Assembly (NCBI RefSeq): GCF_000335475.2
Contig: NZ_ANAH02000010.1
Span: 248,001-312,000 of the forward strand
Length of the DNA: 64,000 nt
Direction: 5' to 3'
From: Cystobacter fuscus DSM 2262
GTDB taxonomy: Bacteria; Myxococcota; Myxococcia; Myxococcales; Myxococcaceae
A program made the translations under genes and the position numbers. Below, in pieces: positions 6,226 to 14,658 of this stretch. Each line of letters starts with the position of its first letter. Position 1 is the first letter of the stretch. The notes beneath the pieces are model-generated. The model had not been told where the DNA came from. It did no database searches and was given only the letters and a program-made list of their open reading frames with translations.

Positions 6226-8214
6226 ATGGCCCTGCCTGCTTCCTCGCATCTTCCCTCGGTGGACTCCCTGCTCGGCCCTGGCGGTGCGCTGGAGGCCGCG
6301 CTGGATGCGTACGAGTACCGTCCGGAGCAGCTCCAGATGGCGCGCTCGGTGGAGCGGGCCTTCCAGGAGCGTGGCTACCTGCTGGCCGAGGCGGGAACGG
6401 GGACGGGCAAGACGCTCGCCTACCTGGTGCCCGCGTTGTTGTCGGGCCGGCGGGTGGTGGTGTCCACGGCGACGAAAACCCTGCAGGAGCAGATCTTCTT
6501 CAAGGATCTGCCGCTGTTGCGCGAGCGCATGGGCCTGTCCTTCGAGGCGGTGTACCTCAAGGGCCGCAGCAACTACCTGTGCCTGCACCGCTATGACACC
6601 TTCAGCAAGGATCCGCAGTTCGCCTCGCGTGAGGAGGGGCGGTACTGGAAGCACCTGAAGACGTGGGCGGGGAGCACGGAGACGGGGGACCGCAGCGAGC
6701 TGGAGCTGCCCGAGTCCTTCAGTGCATGGGGCCGGCTGTCGACGACGTCGGACACGTGCCTGGGCTCGAAGTGCCCCGTGTACGACAACTGCTTCGTGAC
6801 GCGGGTGAGGCGGGCGGCGGAGTCGGCGGACCTGCTGGTGGTCAACCATCACCTGTTCTTCGCGGACCTGGCGCTGCGGGGCCGGGGCCAGCGGGGCGAG
6901 GGCGTGCTGCCGCCGTATGACGCGGTCATCTTCGACGAGGCGCATGCGTTGGAGGACGCGGCGGGCAGCTACTTCGGGCACTCGGTGTCGAGCTTCCGGC
7001 TGGAGGAGCTGGTGCGCGACGCGCTGGGAGTGATGTCGCCGCAGGACTCGCGCTTCGGGATGCTGTCGTCGCTGGTGGTGCGCCTGCGCACGTATTCGGA
7101 GGCGCTCTTCTCGCAGGCGCCGCGGGTGCTGGGGCTCACCGAGCAGGAGGGCGCGGTGGCGCTCAAGCCCGAGCGGCTGGAGCAGCTGTCCGGGTCCATC
7201 GAGCAGGTGAAGGAGTCGCTCTCGGCGCTCTCGGCGTTCACCACGACGGAGCGCGAGCCGGAGCTGACGTTGCTCACGCGCCGGTGCGCGGACCTGGTGG
7301 CGGACTTCTCCTTCCTGCAGAAGGTGGAGTCGAACGACCACGTGTACTGGGCGGAGGCGCGGGGGCGGGGCGTGTTCCTGCGCGCGAGTCCCATCGAGGT
7401 GTCGCGCGAGTTGCAGGAGCGGCTCTACGGCGGGGTGGACACGGTGGTGTTCACCTCGGCGACGCTGGCGGCGGCGGGCCGCTTCGACTTCTTCGCCAAA
7501 CGCATGGGGCTGTACGACGACGAGGGCTCGCCGGTGACGAGCGTGCGCACGGTGGCGGTGCCGAGCCCCTTCGACTTCGAGCGGCAGTCGGCGCTGTACC
7601 TGCCCACGCACCTGCCGGACCCGGCGGCGCCCGGCTTCATCGAGGCGGCGGCGGAGGAGATCGTCCGGCTGTGCGAGGTGACGGGGGGGCGGGCCTTCGT
7701 GCTCTTCACCAGCTTGCGCAACATGGAGCGGGCGCATGCGCTCGCGCGCCACCGGCTGCCCTACCAGGTGTTGTTGCAGGGCGAGCGGCCCAAGCAGCAG
7801 CTGCTCGAGGCGTTCCGCTCGCAGCCCAGCGTGCTCTTCGCGGCGCACAGCTTCTGGGAGGGCGTGGACGTGCCGGGGGACGCGCTGAGCCTGGTCATCA
7901 TCGATCGGTTGCCGTTCGCCTCGCCGGGAGACCCGCTGGTGGCCGCGCGCATCCGCCAGTTGGAGGCGCGTGGCGAGGAGCCCTTCGGGGGCTACCAGTT
8001 GCCGCAGGCGGCGCTGGCGTTGCGGCAGGGCTTCGGGCGGCTCATCCGCACGCGGGCGGACCGGGGCATCGTGGCGCTGTTGGACCGGCGCATCGTCACC
8101 AAGAGCTACGGGCGGTCCTTCCTCGCGAGCCTGCCGCCGGCCTGGCGCACGCACTCGCACGACTCGCTCCATGCGTGGTTCCACGGCGAGCCCGTGTACG
8201 ACGTGGAGGAGTGA
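6226..8214 (+). CDS. dinG: DinG/XPD-type ATP-dependent DNA helicase
   Basis: This 662-residue superfamily-2 helicase would unwind DNA 5' to 3', with roles in R-loop and replication-conflict repair. Walker A AGTGTGKT (about residues 57-64), VSTATKTLQEQ (motif Ia), DEAH box FDEAHALEDAA and the C-terminal QGFGRLIRTRADRGIV (motif VI) are clear. Cysteines in NYLCLHRYD and in CLGSKCPVYDNC fit the four-Cys iron-sulfur cluster of the XPD/DinG family. It is cytoplasmic. The start ATG at 6226 gives the expected N-terminus; the frame is open upstream and a GTG lies nearby. It converges on the pilT-like gene with a 10-bp gap. Confidence 0.9.
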   Translation: MALPASSHLPSVDSLLGPGGALEAALDAYEYRPEQLQMARSVERAFQERGYLLAEAGTGTGKTLAYLVPALLSGRRVVVSTATKTLQEQIFFKDLPLLRERMGLSFEAVYLKGRSNYLCLHRYDTFSKDPQFASREEGRYWKHLKTWAGSTETGDRSELELPESFSAWGRLSTTSDTCLGSKCPVYDNCFVTRVRRAAESADLLVVNHHLFFADLALRGRGQRGEGVLPPYDAVIFDEAHALEDAAGSYFGHSVSSFRLEELVRDALGVMSPQDSRFGMLSSLVVRLRTYSEALFSQAPRVLGLTEQEGAVALKPERLEQLSGSIEQVKESLSALSAFTTTEREPELTLLTRRCADLVADFSFLQKVESNDHVYWAEARGRGVFLRASPIEVSRELQERLYGGVDTVVFTSATLAAAGRFDFFAKRMGLYDDEGSPVTSVRTVAVPSPFDFERQSALYLPTHLPDPAAPGFIEAAAEEIVRLCEVTGGRAFVLFTSLRNMERAHALARHRLPYQVLLQGERPKQQLLEAFRSQPSVLFAAHSFWEGVDVPGDALSLVIIDRLPFASPGDPLVAARIRQLEARGEEPFGGYQLPQAALALRQGFGRLIRTRADRGIVALLDRRIVTKSYGRSFLASLPPAWRTHSHDSLHAWFHGEPVYDVEE

Positions 8215-8224
8215 GGCACGGGCT

Positions 8225-9355
8225 TTAGTGCCCGAGTACCTCGCCCCCGTCGACGGCGGAGACCTGGAAGTCGGGCTTGAGCCGCTGGAGCGTCTTGACG
8301 AAGGACTCCTTGTCCTGGGCCTTCTCGAGGGCGGCCTCGGGGGTGATGGTGTTGGCTGCCACGAGCCGCTCCAGGTGCATGTCGAGCGTCTGCATGCCGA
8401 GGCCCTGGCTCGACTGCATCTTGCTGGCGATCTGGAACACCTTGTTGTCGCGGATCATCGAGGCGATGGCGCTGGTGCCGATGAGGATTTCCAGGGCGGC
8501 GACGCGGCCCTTGCCGTCGGCGGTGCGGATGAGTTGCTGGGCGACGATGCCGGCGAGGCCCTCGGCGAGCATGCCGCGCACCTGGGGCTGCTCGTCGGCG
8601 GGGAAGGAGTTGATGATGCGATCGATGGTGGCCGGCGCGCTGTTGGTGTGCACGGTGGCGAAGACGAGCACGCCGTAGCTGGCCAGTTGTAGCGCGAGCT
8701 TCATGGTCTCGTTGGTGCGCAGCTCGCCGATGAGGATGACGTTGGGGTCCTCGCGGCCCGCCGAGCGGATGGCGGTGGCGAAGCTGGAGGCGTGCAGGCC
8801 CACCTCGCGGTGTGTCACCTGGGACTTCACCGACTCGTGCACGAACTCGACGGGGTCCTCGATGGTGAGGATGTGCGCGGCGCGGGTGTGGTTGATGTGG
8901 TGGATCATCCCCGCGAGCGTGGTGGACTTGCCGCTGCCGGTGGGGCCGGTGACGAGCACGAGGCCGCTGCGGCGCTCGGCGAGCTTGCGCACCACCTCGG
9001 GCGTGTTGAGCTCCGCGAGCGACAGCACCCGGCTGGGGATGGTGCGGAAGACGGCCGCGAGGCCGCTCGTCTTGTAGAAGTAGTTGGCGCGGAAGCGCGC
9101 GCGCGTGCCGTAGCTGTAGGCGAAGTCGAGGTCCAACTCCTCGGTGATGTGGCGCTTCTGCTCGGGGCTGGTGAGCTCGAAGAGCATGGCCTCCAGCTCC
9201 CTCTGGGTGAGCAGCTCCTCGCGCAGCGGCTGGAGTCCACCGCGGATGCGGCCGAGCGGCGGGTGGCCGATGCTCAGGTGCAGATCGCTCCCCTTGTGCT
9301 CGAGGAGCTTGTCGAAGAACGCGGCGATGCGCGGCGAGGCACTCGAGGAACTCAT
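8225..9355 (-). CDS. PilT-like type IV pilus retraction ATPase
   Basis: This 376-residue hexameric ATPase of the GspE/PilT family probably powers pilus retraction or a related motor at the inner membrane. It has LEHKGSDLHLSIGHPP at the N-terminus, Walker A GPTGSGKST, the Asp box ILTIEDPVEFVH, Walker B ILIGELRTNET and the His box ATVHTNSAPATIDRI. Length fits PilT/PilU. It is the second gene of a pair: its ATG is 3 bp after the stop of the longer paralogue. M. xanthus has several pilT-like genes, so it need not be the main retraction motor. It may also serve a related secretion system. Confidence 0.85.
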   Translation of the reverse strand: MSSSSASPRIAAFFDKLLEHKGSDLHLSIGHPPLGRIRGGLQPLREELLTQRELEAMLFELTSPEQKRHITEELDLDFAYSYGTRARFRANYFYKTSGLAAVFRTIPSRVLSLAELNTPEVVRKLAERRSGLVLVTGPTGSGKSTTLAGMIHHINHTRAAHILTIEDPVEFVHESVKSQVTHREVGLHASSFATAIRSAGREDPNVILIGELRTNETMKLALQLASYGVLVFATVHTNSAPATIDRIINSFPADEQPQVRGMLAEGLAGIVAQQLIRTADGKGRVAALEILIGTSAIASMIRDNKVFQIASKMQSSQGLGMQTLDMHLERLVAANTITPEAALEKAQDKESFVKTLQRLKPDFQVSAVDGGEVLGH

Positions 9356-9358
9356 GGG

Positions 9359-11008
9359 TCAGGCGCTCTTGCGGTTGAGGAGGTTGCCCATCTTGGAGAG
9401 CAGCGGCTTGGAGCCGTCGGGCGGCGAGGGCTCGGGAGGAGAGCCGGGGCGCTTGCCCGTCACCACGGCCTCCAGCTCGTCGGGGTTCTCGGCGTAGACG
9501 CGCGCGTGCTCGAGCGTGGTGCGGCCCGAGCGCACCAGTTCGGCGAGCGAGTCATCGAAGCGCACGATGCCCAGGCTCTTGCCGCGCTGTTGGAGGGAGG
9601 GAATCTGGAACGTCTTGTTGTCGCGGATGAGGTTGCCGAGCGCGACCGAGCCGGGCAGCAGCTCGGCGGCGGCCACGAGGCCCTTGCCGTCCGCGGAGGG
9701 CAGCAGCCGCTGGCTGACGATGAGGCGCAGGCTGCTGGCGAGCGTCATGCGCACCTGGGCCTGGTCGCCCGGGGGGAAGAGATCGATGAGCCGGTCGATC
9801 GTCTTCGCGGCGCTCTGGGTGTTCATGGTGCTCACGAGCAGGTGGCCCGTCTCGCTGGCGGCGAGCGCCATGCGCACCGTTTCGGTGTCGCGCAGCTCGC
9901 CCACGAGGATGACGTCCGGGTCCTCGCGCAGGCTGCCCTTGAGGGCGCTGGCGAAGCTCTTGGTGTGGGTGCCCACCTCGCGCTGGCTCAGCAGCGCCTT
10001 CTTGCGCGGGTGGAGGTACTCGACGGGATCCTCCACGGTGAGCACGTGGTGGGTGGTGTCGCGGTTGATGATGTCGACGATGGCCGCGAGCGTGCTCGTC
10101 TTGCCGTGGCCCGAGGGGCCGGTGACGACGATGAGGCCCTGGTGGTGGTGGGTGGCCTTGGCGATGTCGGCGGGCAGGCCGAGCGACTCGAGGGTGGGAA
10201 TCTCGCGGGAGATGAGCCGGAAGCTGCCCTTGTAGCCGGTGCGCTGGCGGGAGACGTTGACGCGGAAGCGGCCGGACGCTCCCAGGTCGAGCGCGAAGTC
10301 ACAGCTGCCCTCGCGCTCGAGCACGAGGCGCAGCCGGTCGGGCACATGGGGCAGCAGCATCTTCTCCACCGCCTCGGGCGGCAGCACGGCGCCGTGGGGC
10401 AGCAGCTCGCCCACCAGCCGGAAGAGGGGAGGGCGGCTGGCGATGATGTGCAGGTCGCTCGCGCCCACGCTCCGCGCGTCTTCCAGGAGCATCGCCAGGT
10501 TGCCCGCGGACGCGGGCCGCACGACGAGCCGGGGCCCCGCGGAGGCGTCGGCCCTGGACTCGGCCGTGGGTGGGGGGGCCGAGGGAGAAGGCCCAGCGGC
10601 GGGCGCGGAACGCTCGGTGCTGGGGAGGATCTGCATGCCGGCGGACCGGGCGGGCCTGCCCGTCGTGGCGGGAGGCGGGGCGGGCGGGGGAGCCACGGTG
10701 GGCGCGGGCTCGCCGCGCAGGATACGCACGTGGAGCACGTCGCCGCGGCGCATGGCACCCACGATCACCGGACCGAAGCCCTCCAGCTTCAGGCCCCACT
10801 GCCCGGGCTTCTCGGAGAGCGAGGCGACGCGCGCGGCGCCCACCAGGCCCTTGAGCGCCTCCTGCAGTCCCTCCAGGGTGAGCAGGCCCTCATCCAGCGT
10901 CTCGAAGCCCGTGCCCGTCTTGGCCAGCGGGGCGCGTCCGCTGATGAGCGTCAGTTCCACCACGGCCGGTCGAGCCAGTTGGCGCAGCAGTTCCGTGAAG
11001 CTCTTCAT
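9359..11008 (-). CDS. PilT-like ATPase with a long N-terminal extension
   Basis: A protein of 549 residues. The C-terminal 370 residues are a PilT-type ATPase: DARSVGASDLHIIASRPPLFR, Walker A GPSGHGKTSTL, Asp box VLTVEDPVEYLHPRKKALL, Walker B VILVGELRDTETV and VSTMNTQSAAKTIDRL. The usual GSGKS is GHGKT, and the His box has M-N where the partner has H-T. The first 100 residues (KSFTELLRQLARPAVVEL...) form a separate domain joined by a Pro/Ala linker (about 100-165). The start at 11008 follows a GGGTGG-like site and excludes a Pro-rich leader frame. It is co-transcribed with the shorter paralogue. The altered His-box residue suggests a regulatory or auxiliary motor of the PilU kind (inference). 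Confidence 0.85.
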   Translation of the reverse strand: MKSFTELLRQLARPAVVELTLISGRAPLAKTGTGFETLDEGLLTLEGLQEALKGLVGAARVASLSEKPGQWGLKLEGFGPVIVGAMRRGDVLHVRILRGEPAPTVAPPPAPPPATTGRPARSAGMQILPSTERSAPAAGPSPSAPPPTAESRADASAGPRLVVRPASAGNLAMLLEDARSVGASDLHIIASRPPLFRLVGELLPHGAVLPPEAVEKMLLPHVPDRLRLVLEREGSCDFALDLGASGRFRVNVSRQRTGYKGSFRLISREIPTLESLGLPADIAKATHHHQGLIVVTGPSGHGKTSTLAAIVDIINRDTTHHVLTVEDPVEYLHPRKKALLSQREVGTHTKSFASALKGSLREDPDVILVGELRDTETVRMALAASETGHLLVSTMNTQSAAKTIDRLIDLFPPGDQAQVRMTLASSLRLIVSQRLLPSADGKGLVAAAELLPGSVALGNLIRDNKTFQIPSLQQRGKSLGIVRFDDSLAELVRSGRTTLEHARVYAENPDELEAVVTGKRPGSPPEPSPPDGSKPLLSKMGNLLNRKSA

Positions 11009-11156
11009 TGCGCGGGGCCACCCTTCGGGCCCTCCGGGGGAGTGGGGGGCCGACGGGAAAGGGTACAGCACAACTGGGAATGTCGGGTATTCCCGAAAGA
11101 GGGGTAATGCGGCCGTCGACCCGGGTCGCCGGGAGGGAGGACGGACAGGCGGCGCG

Positions 11157-11205
11157 AAAAAAGAAACGCCCGGACAGGGACCCTCGAGAGGGCCCCATCC
11201 GGGCG
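11157..11205 (-). terminator. Rho-independent terminator of the acetyltransferase gene
   Basis: CGCCCGGA (11167-11174) pairs with TCCGGGCG (11198-11205), with an inner GGGACCC/GGGCCCC stem. On the minus strand a T-rich tract follows (11166-11157). It lies between the acetyltransferase stop and the promoter region of the PilT-like pair, so the two units are separate. Confidence 0.85.
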
Positions 11206-11264
11206 GAATCACACGAGGGAAGGAGCGGTCCCTCGGAGAGGGGGCCGGGCCTGCCCAGGCCGGC

Positions 11265-11801
11265 TCACAGCTCGCGCGACATGAGCAGGCGCAGCTTGCC
11301 GGACTTCTTGGACACCACCGTGGCCACGGTGGTGAAGCCCGCGTTGCGGTAGAAACTCACCGCGGGGGCGTTGGCCGGGTCCACGCGCAGGGCGATCGTC
11401 TTGCGGTACATGTCCCGGGCCACCTGGAGGGCCTGGTTGAGCACGGCCAGTCCCACGCCCTTGCGGCGCAGCTCCGGCTTGATGACGATGTTGCGCATAT
11501 AGGCGGCGCCGGGAACCGGGCCGTCGCGCTCCACCGTCACGTAACCCACGACCTGGTTCTGCACCTTGGCCACCTGCACGAACGGCCGCAGCCCCGTGAG
11601 GGCCTTCAGGCTGTCCTCCAACGTCTCTCCGCGGCTCAGCCACGGCTCCGAATTGGCGCGCAGCGCGGCCACGGAGGCCATGTCCTCGTCGCTCGGGGCG
11701 TTGAATTTGACCGCCAGCGCCAGGTCATTGGGCATGGTCGTCATGTCCGGCACCGGCATCGCGCCTACCTCCACGCCCGGCTCCACCCGCTTCATCGTCA
11801 T
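11265..11801 (-). CDS. GNAT family N-acetyltransferase
   Basis: This 178-residue cytoplasmic protein has the acetyl-CoA binding motif A (MRNIVIKPELRRKGVGLAVL; R-x-x-G-x-G/A core RRKGVG) and motif B (NAPAVSFYRNAGFTTV). The N-terminal part is less conserved, so the acceptor (amine, antibiotic or protein) is unknown. The start at 11801 was chosen because GGAGGAG lies 6 nt upstream. An in-frame ATG at 11816 would place the ribosome site inside the gene. It is monocistronic, with its own terminator. It is divergent from the MglA-like gene across a 289-bp region. Confidence 0.85.
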   Translation of the reverse strand: MTMKRVEPGVEVGAMPVPDMTTMPNDLALAVKFNAPSDEDMASVAALRANSEPWLSRGETLEDSLKALTGLRPFVQVAKVQNQVVGYVTVERDGPVPGAAYMRNIVIKPELRRKGVGLAVLNQALQVARDMYRKTIALRVDPANAPAVSFYRNAGFTTVATVVSKKSGKLRLLMSREL

Positions 11802-11995
11802 GCCTTGCTCCTCCATTGCGCTACGAATCCTAACCGCTTCATTGTCTCCCTTGCACGCCCTTGGGTTCAGCGCACATTTCCACTCATGGGTGGGGGGACC
11901 GGACTACCCCAAACTGCGCACGTGGCCCGGGCATTCCAAGGCCGCCGGCCGCCGCTTCGTTCCGGGGCTGCCCCATGCGACAAACCGGAGACGGC

Positions 11996-12024
11996 TTTCA
12001 ATGATGAACACCTTTCACTATAAA
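11996..12024 (+). promoter_or_regulatory. Possible sigma-70-type promoter for the MglA-like gene
   Basis: TTTCAA (11996-12001) and TATAAA (12019-12024) are separated by 17 bp in an AT-rich island 67 bp before the GTG start. The -10 fits well and the -35 is weak. It is the only such pair seen in the 289-bp divergent region. Confidence 0.35.
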
Positions 12025-12090
12025 AAACCGTCCTCCCCGAGCGGGTTGGTCGATCCTTCCCCTTCTTGCCCGGCACCCTGAGCTCCGCAC

Positions 12091-12795
12091 GTGCAACTCA
12101 ACCACGCCCAGCGCGAACTCACCCTGAAGATCGTCTACTACGGCCCTGGGCTGAGTGGGAAGACGACGAACCTGCGCTGCATCCACGCGCGGGCCCGGCC
12201 GGAGGCGCGCGGCCGGTTGCTCAGCGTGGAGACACACGAGGACCGCACGCTCTTCTTCGATCTGCTCCCCGTCTTCTTCACCAGCCAGTCGGGCTTCAAG
12301 GTGAAGCTCAAGCTCTTCACCGTGCCCGGCCAGGTCGTCCATGACGCCACGCGCCGCGTGGTGCTGCAGAACGCGGACGCGGTGGCCTTCATCGCCGACA
12401 GCCGCCGCAGCGCGGGCGCGGAGAACAACGCCTCCTGGCGCCGCCTCCGGGCGAACATGCGGGAGAACGGCCTGGACACCTCGCAGGTACCGGTGGTCAT
12501 CCAGTTCAACAAGCGGGACCTGCCGGACGCCCAGACGGACGAGGAGCTGGAGGCCGCGCGCCAGCGGGGCACCGAGCCCATCGTGGGCGCGGTGGCGCTG
12601 CGTGGGGAAGGGGTGATGGAGACCTTGCACGCGCTCTTGCAGTCGGCCTGGCGCAACCTGGACGAGCGCATGCGGCTGGCGCGCAACATCGGCCTGGAGG
12701 AGCGGGAATTCCTCGGCCACATCTTCCAGCAGATGGACCTCAAGGGGACGCCCCTGGAAGCGCTCTACCCCCCGGTGGGGGGCAAGTCGCGATGA
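12091..12795 (+). CDS. MglA-like small Ras-type GTPase with C-terminal extension
   Basis: A protein of 234 residues closely following MglA, the polarity switch of gliding and pilus motility in Myxococcus: KIVYYGPGLSGKTTNLRCIH (P-loop), EDRTLFFDLLP (switch I region), LFTVPGQV (TVPGQ in place of DxxG, as in MglA), VAFIADS and VIQFNKRDLPD (NKxD). About 35 residues (RMRLARNIGLEEREFLGHIF) extend beyond the usual MglA end. No MglB-type GTPase-activating gene is beside it. Instead the stop overlaps the start of a histidine kinase gene (ATGA, 12792-12795), so the two are probably one signalling unit. Start is GTG at 12091. It may be a paralogue, not the main MglA. Confidence 0.88.
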   Translation: MQLNHAQRELTLKIVYYGPGLSGKTTNLRCIHARARPEARGRLLSVETHEDRTLFFDLLPVFFTSQSGFKVKLKLFTVPGQVVHDATRRVVLQNADAVAFIADSRRSAGAENNASWRRLRANMRENGLDTSQVPVVIQFNKRDLPDAQTDEELEAARQRGTEPIVGAVALRGEGVMETLHALLQSAWRNLDERMRLARNIGLEEREFLGHIFQQMDLKGTPLEALYPPVGGKSR

Positions 12796-14249
12796 GCGCC
12801 GAGAAACCGGGGCCCACGGGCAACGGGTCCGAGCCCACCGGCCTGGCCCTCCAGCGCAAGCTGTCGCTGGTGGACCTGTTGGATCCGCTCACCTTCGGGG
12901 ACGTGGTGGAGAGCCTGGGCGCGCTGTTCCAGGTGGGCGTGCGCGTGCTGGACGAGCGCAACCGGACGCTCGCGGACGCCCAGGGCGCGCACGGGGAATT
13001 CTGCGGCTTCATCGGCGCCAACCCCGCGGTGCGCGTGCGCTGCTCCGCCCAGGTGACGCGGGTGAAGGAGGGACCGCTGGCGGCCCTGCCCCCCTTGCAG
13101 GCGCTGGGAACGGAGGGCGCGGGCGAGCTGCTGCTGCACACCTGCCTCACCGGCCTGTGCTACGTGGTGGTCCCCGTGGTGTGGGAGGGAGACGTGCTCG
13201 GGCGCGTCGTGTTCGGGCCCTACGCGTCCGAGGACGGTGGCTCGCCGGGCTGCCCCGAGGGGCTGGAGGCGGAGCGGACGCGCCACCTGTCCCAGGAGGA
13301 GCTGGCGCGCATGGTGACGCACCTGTCCCAGGTGCTGGCGGCGCTGCTGGCGGCCGGACAGAAGTCCTATCTCACCGGGCAGCTCCACCTGGAGGCCATG
13401 GTGGAGACGCAGCGCGAGCTGGAGCACCAGAACTCGCAGCTGTTGCGGCTCAACCAGCGCCTCAAGGAGTCGGACCGCAGCAAGTCGAGCTTCCTGAGCA
13501 CGGTGAGCCACGAGCTGCGCACGCCGCTCGCGTCCATCATCGGCTACTCGGAGATGCTCGCCGAGGGCCTGGTGGGCGGGCTCAATCCGGAGCAGATGCA
13601 GTTCGTGCGCACCATCATGGAGAAGGGCAACACGCTGCTCAAGCTCATCTCCTCCATCCTGGACATGAGCCAGATCGAGGCGGGCAAGGTGCGGCTCGCC
13701 TTCGAGTGGGTGGACGTGCGGGAGATGGTGGAGAGCGCCATCACCAGCGTGACGCCCCAGGCCCAGCGCAAGGGCCTGACGCTCGAGGCGAACCTGCCGG
13801 TGGGGCCGCAGCCGCGGGTGGTGGCCGATCGCGAGAAGCTGCGTCAGGTGGTGGTGAACCTGCTGGCCAACGCGGTGAAGTTCACGCCCTCCCTGGGCCG
13901 CATCGACGTGCGGCTGTCGGAGGTGGGCACGCGCTCGGAGCTCGCCTCCGCCGGCTACCACATCGAGGTGGAGGACACCGGGGTGGGCATCCCGGAGAAC
14001 CAGCGCGACCGCATCTTCCAGAGCTTCTATCAGGTGGACGACAGCCCGACGCGCGAGTACGGCGGCGCGGGTCTGGGGCTGGCCATCGTGAAGAGCTACG
14101 TGGAAGGCCACGGCGGTCAGGTGTCGGTGCGCAGCGAGGTGGGCAAGGGCTCGTGCTTCCGGGTGGTCCTCCCGAAGGAGCCGCCCCTGTCGGGCCAGGG
14201 CCCGGCCTACATCCCGCCCCCCGTGGACACCGAGCCCGAGCGCTTCTAG
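12792..14249 (+). CDS. Histidine kinase with N-terminal PocR sensory domain
   Basis: This 485-residue soluble kinase starts with a PocR-like domain (about 17-190: LVDLLDPLTFGDVVESLGALF, EFCGFIG, VRCSAQV, HTCLTGLCYVVVPV, with paired cysteines). A coiled-coil stretch follows (about 200-225, METQRELEHQNSQLLRLNQRL). The HisKA box is FLSTVSHELRTPLASIIGY with the phospho-accepting His. The ATPase domain shows NLLANAVKFTP (N box), DTGVGIPENQRDRIF (G1) and GGAGLGLAIVKSYVEGHGG (G2). No membrane segment was seen. PocR domains are thought to bind small organic ligands; the ligand here is unknown. No response regulator is next door. It is translationally coupled to the MglA-like GTPase, which suggests a kinase feeding into or out of GTPase signalling. 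Confidence 0.88.
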   Translation: MSAEKPGPTGNGSEPTGLALQRKLSLVDLLDPLTFGDVVESLGALFQVGVRVLDERNRTLADAQGAHGEFCGFIGANPAVRVRCSAQVTRVKEGPLAALPPLQALGTEGAGELLLHTCLTGLCYVVVPVVWEGDVLGRVVFGPYASEDGGSPGCPEGLEAERTRHLSQEELARMVTHLSQVLAALLAAGQKSYLTGQLHLEAMVETQRELEHQNSQLLRLNQRLKESDRSKSSFLSTVSHELRTPLASIIGYSEMLAEGLVGGLNPEQMQFVRTIMEKGNTLLKLISSILDMSQIEAGKVRLAFEWVDVREMVESAITSVTPQAQRKGLTLEANLPVGPQPRVVADREKLRQVVVNLLANAVKFTPSLGRIDVRLSEVGTRSELASAGYHIEVEDTGVGIPENQRDRIFQSFYQVDDSPTREYGGAGLGLAIVKSYVEGHGGQVSVRSEVGKGSCFRVVLPKEPPLSGQGPAYIPPPVDTEPERF

Positions 14250-14266
14250 TCCCGCCAGGACGCACC

Positions 14267-14300
14267 GAAGCTCCACCCGGGAAGGACCGGATGGAGCTTC
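14267..14300. terminator. Hairpin between convergent genes
   Basis: GAAGCTCCA (14267-14275) pairs with TGGAGCTTC (14292-14300) and an inner CCGG/CCGG. There is no T-tract. It lies 17 bp after the kinase stop and 20 bp before the end of the small minus-strand gene, and could protect or end both transcripts. Confidence 0.5.
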
Positions 14301-14319
14301 GCGCGGTGGAGCGGGGGGC

Positions 14320-14514
14320 CTACTTCTTGTCGGGGCTCGGCAGGTACGGAGGAGGAATGGGCTCCTTGCCCGTGGCCTGCTTCAGGGTGTCCCCCACGTC
14401 CTGGTTGAGATCCTGACCCTTCTTGTGGTTCAGGTCGTGCTTCGTCTGCTCGAGGTCGCGCTTGAGGGCTTCCTTCACCTTGCTCGTACGGCCCGGCTTC
14501 TTGTCGTAGTCCAT
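14320..14514 (-). CDS. Small basic, Lys/Asp-rich protein of unknown function
   Basis: This protein of 64 residues, MDYDKKPGRTSKVKEALKRD at the start, is strongly charged and probably helical or disordered. It has no cysteine, signal peptide or membrane segment. An AGGGAGACAGGTC ribosome site precedes the ATG, and codon use matches its neighbours, so it is probably real. The tail is Pro-rich (IPPPYLPSPDKK). It resembles small stress or DNA-associated proteins only in composition. It is divergent from thiL across 144 bp. Confidence 0.6.
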   Translation of the reverse strand: MDYDKKPGRTSKVKEALKRDLEQTKHDLNHKKGQDLNQDVGDTLKQATGKEPIPPPYLPSPDKK

Positions 14515-14658
14515 GACCTGTCTCCCTGGGTTCGTCCCTCGTGGTGCGCCTCAACATGGGCGTGCCCGCCCCGTCCGGCAGTCCCATGCCCCGGGGCGGT
14601 CCGGACAGCGGACGGGCGGGCGGGCGCTTCATGGGCCGGGTGCGCTACCCTGCGGCGC

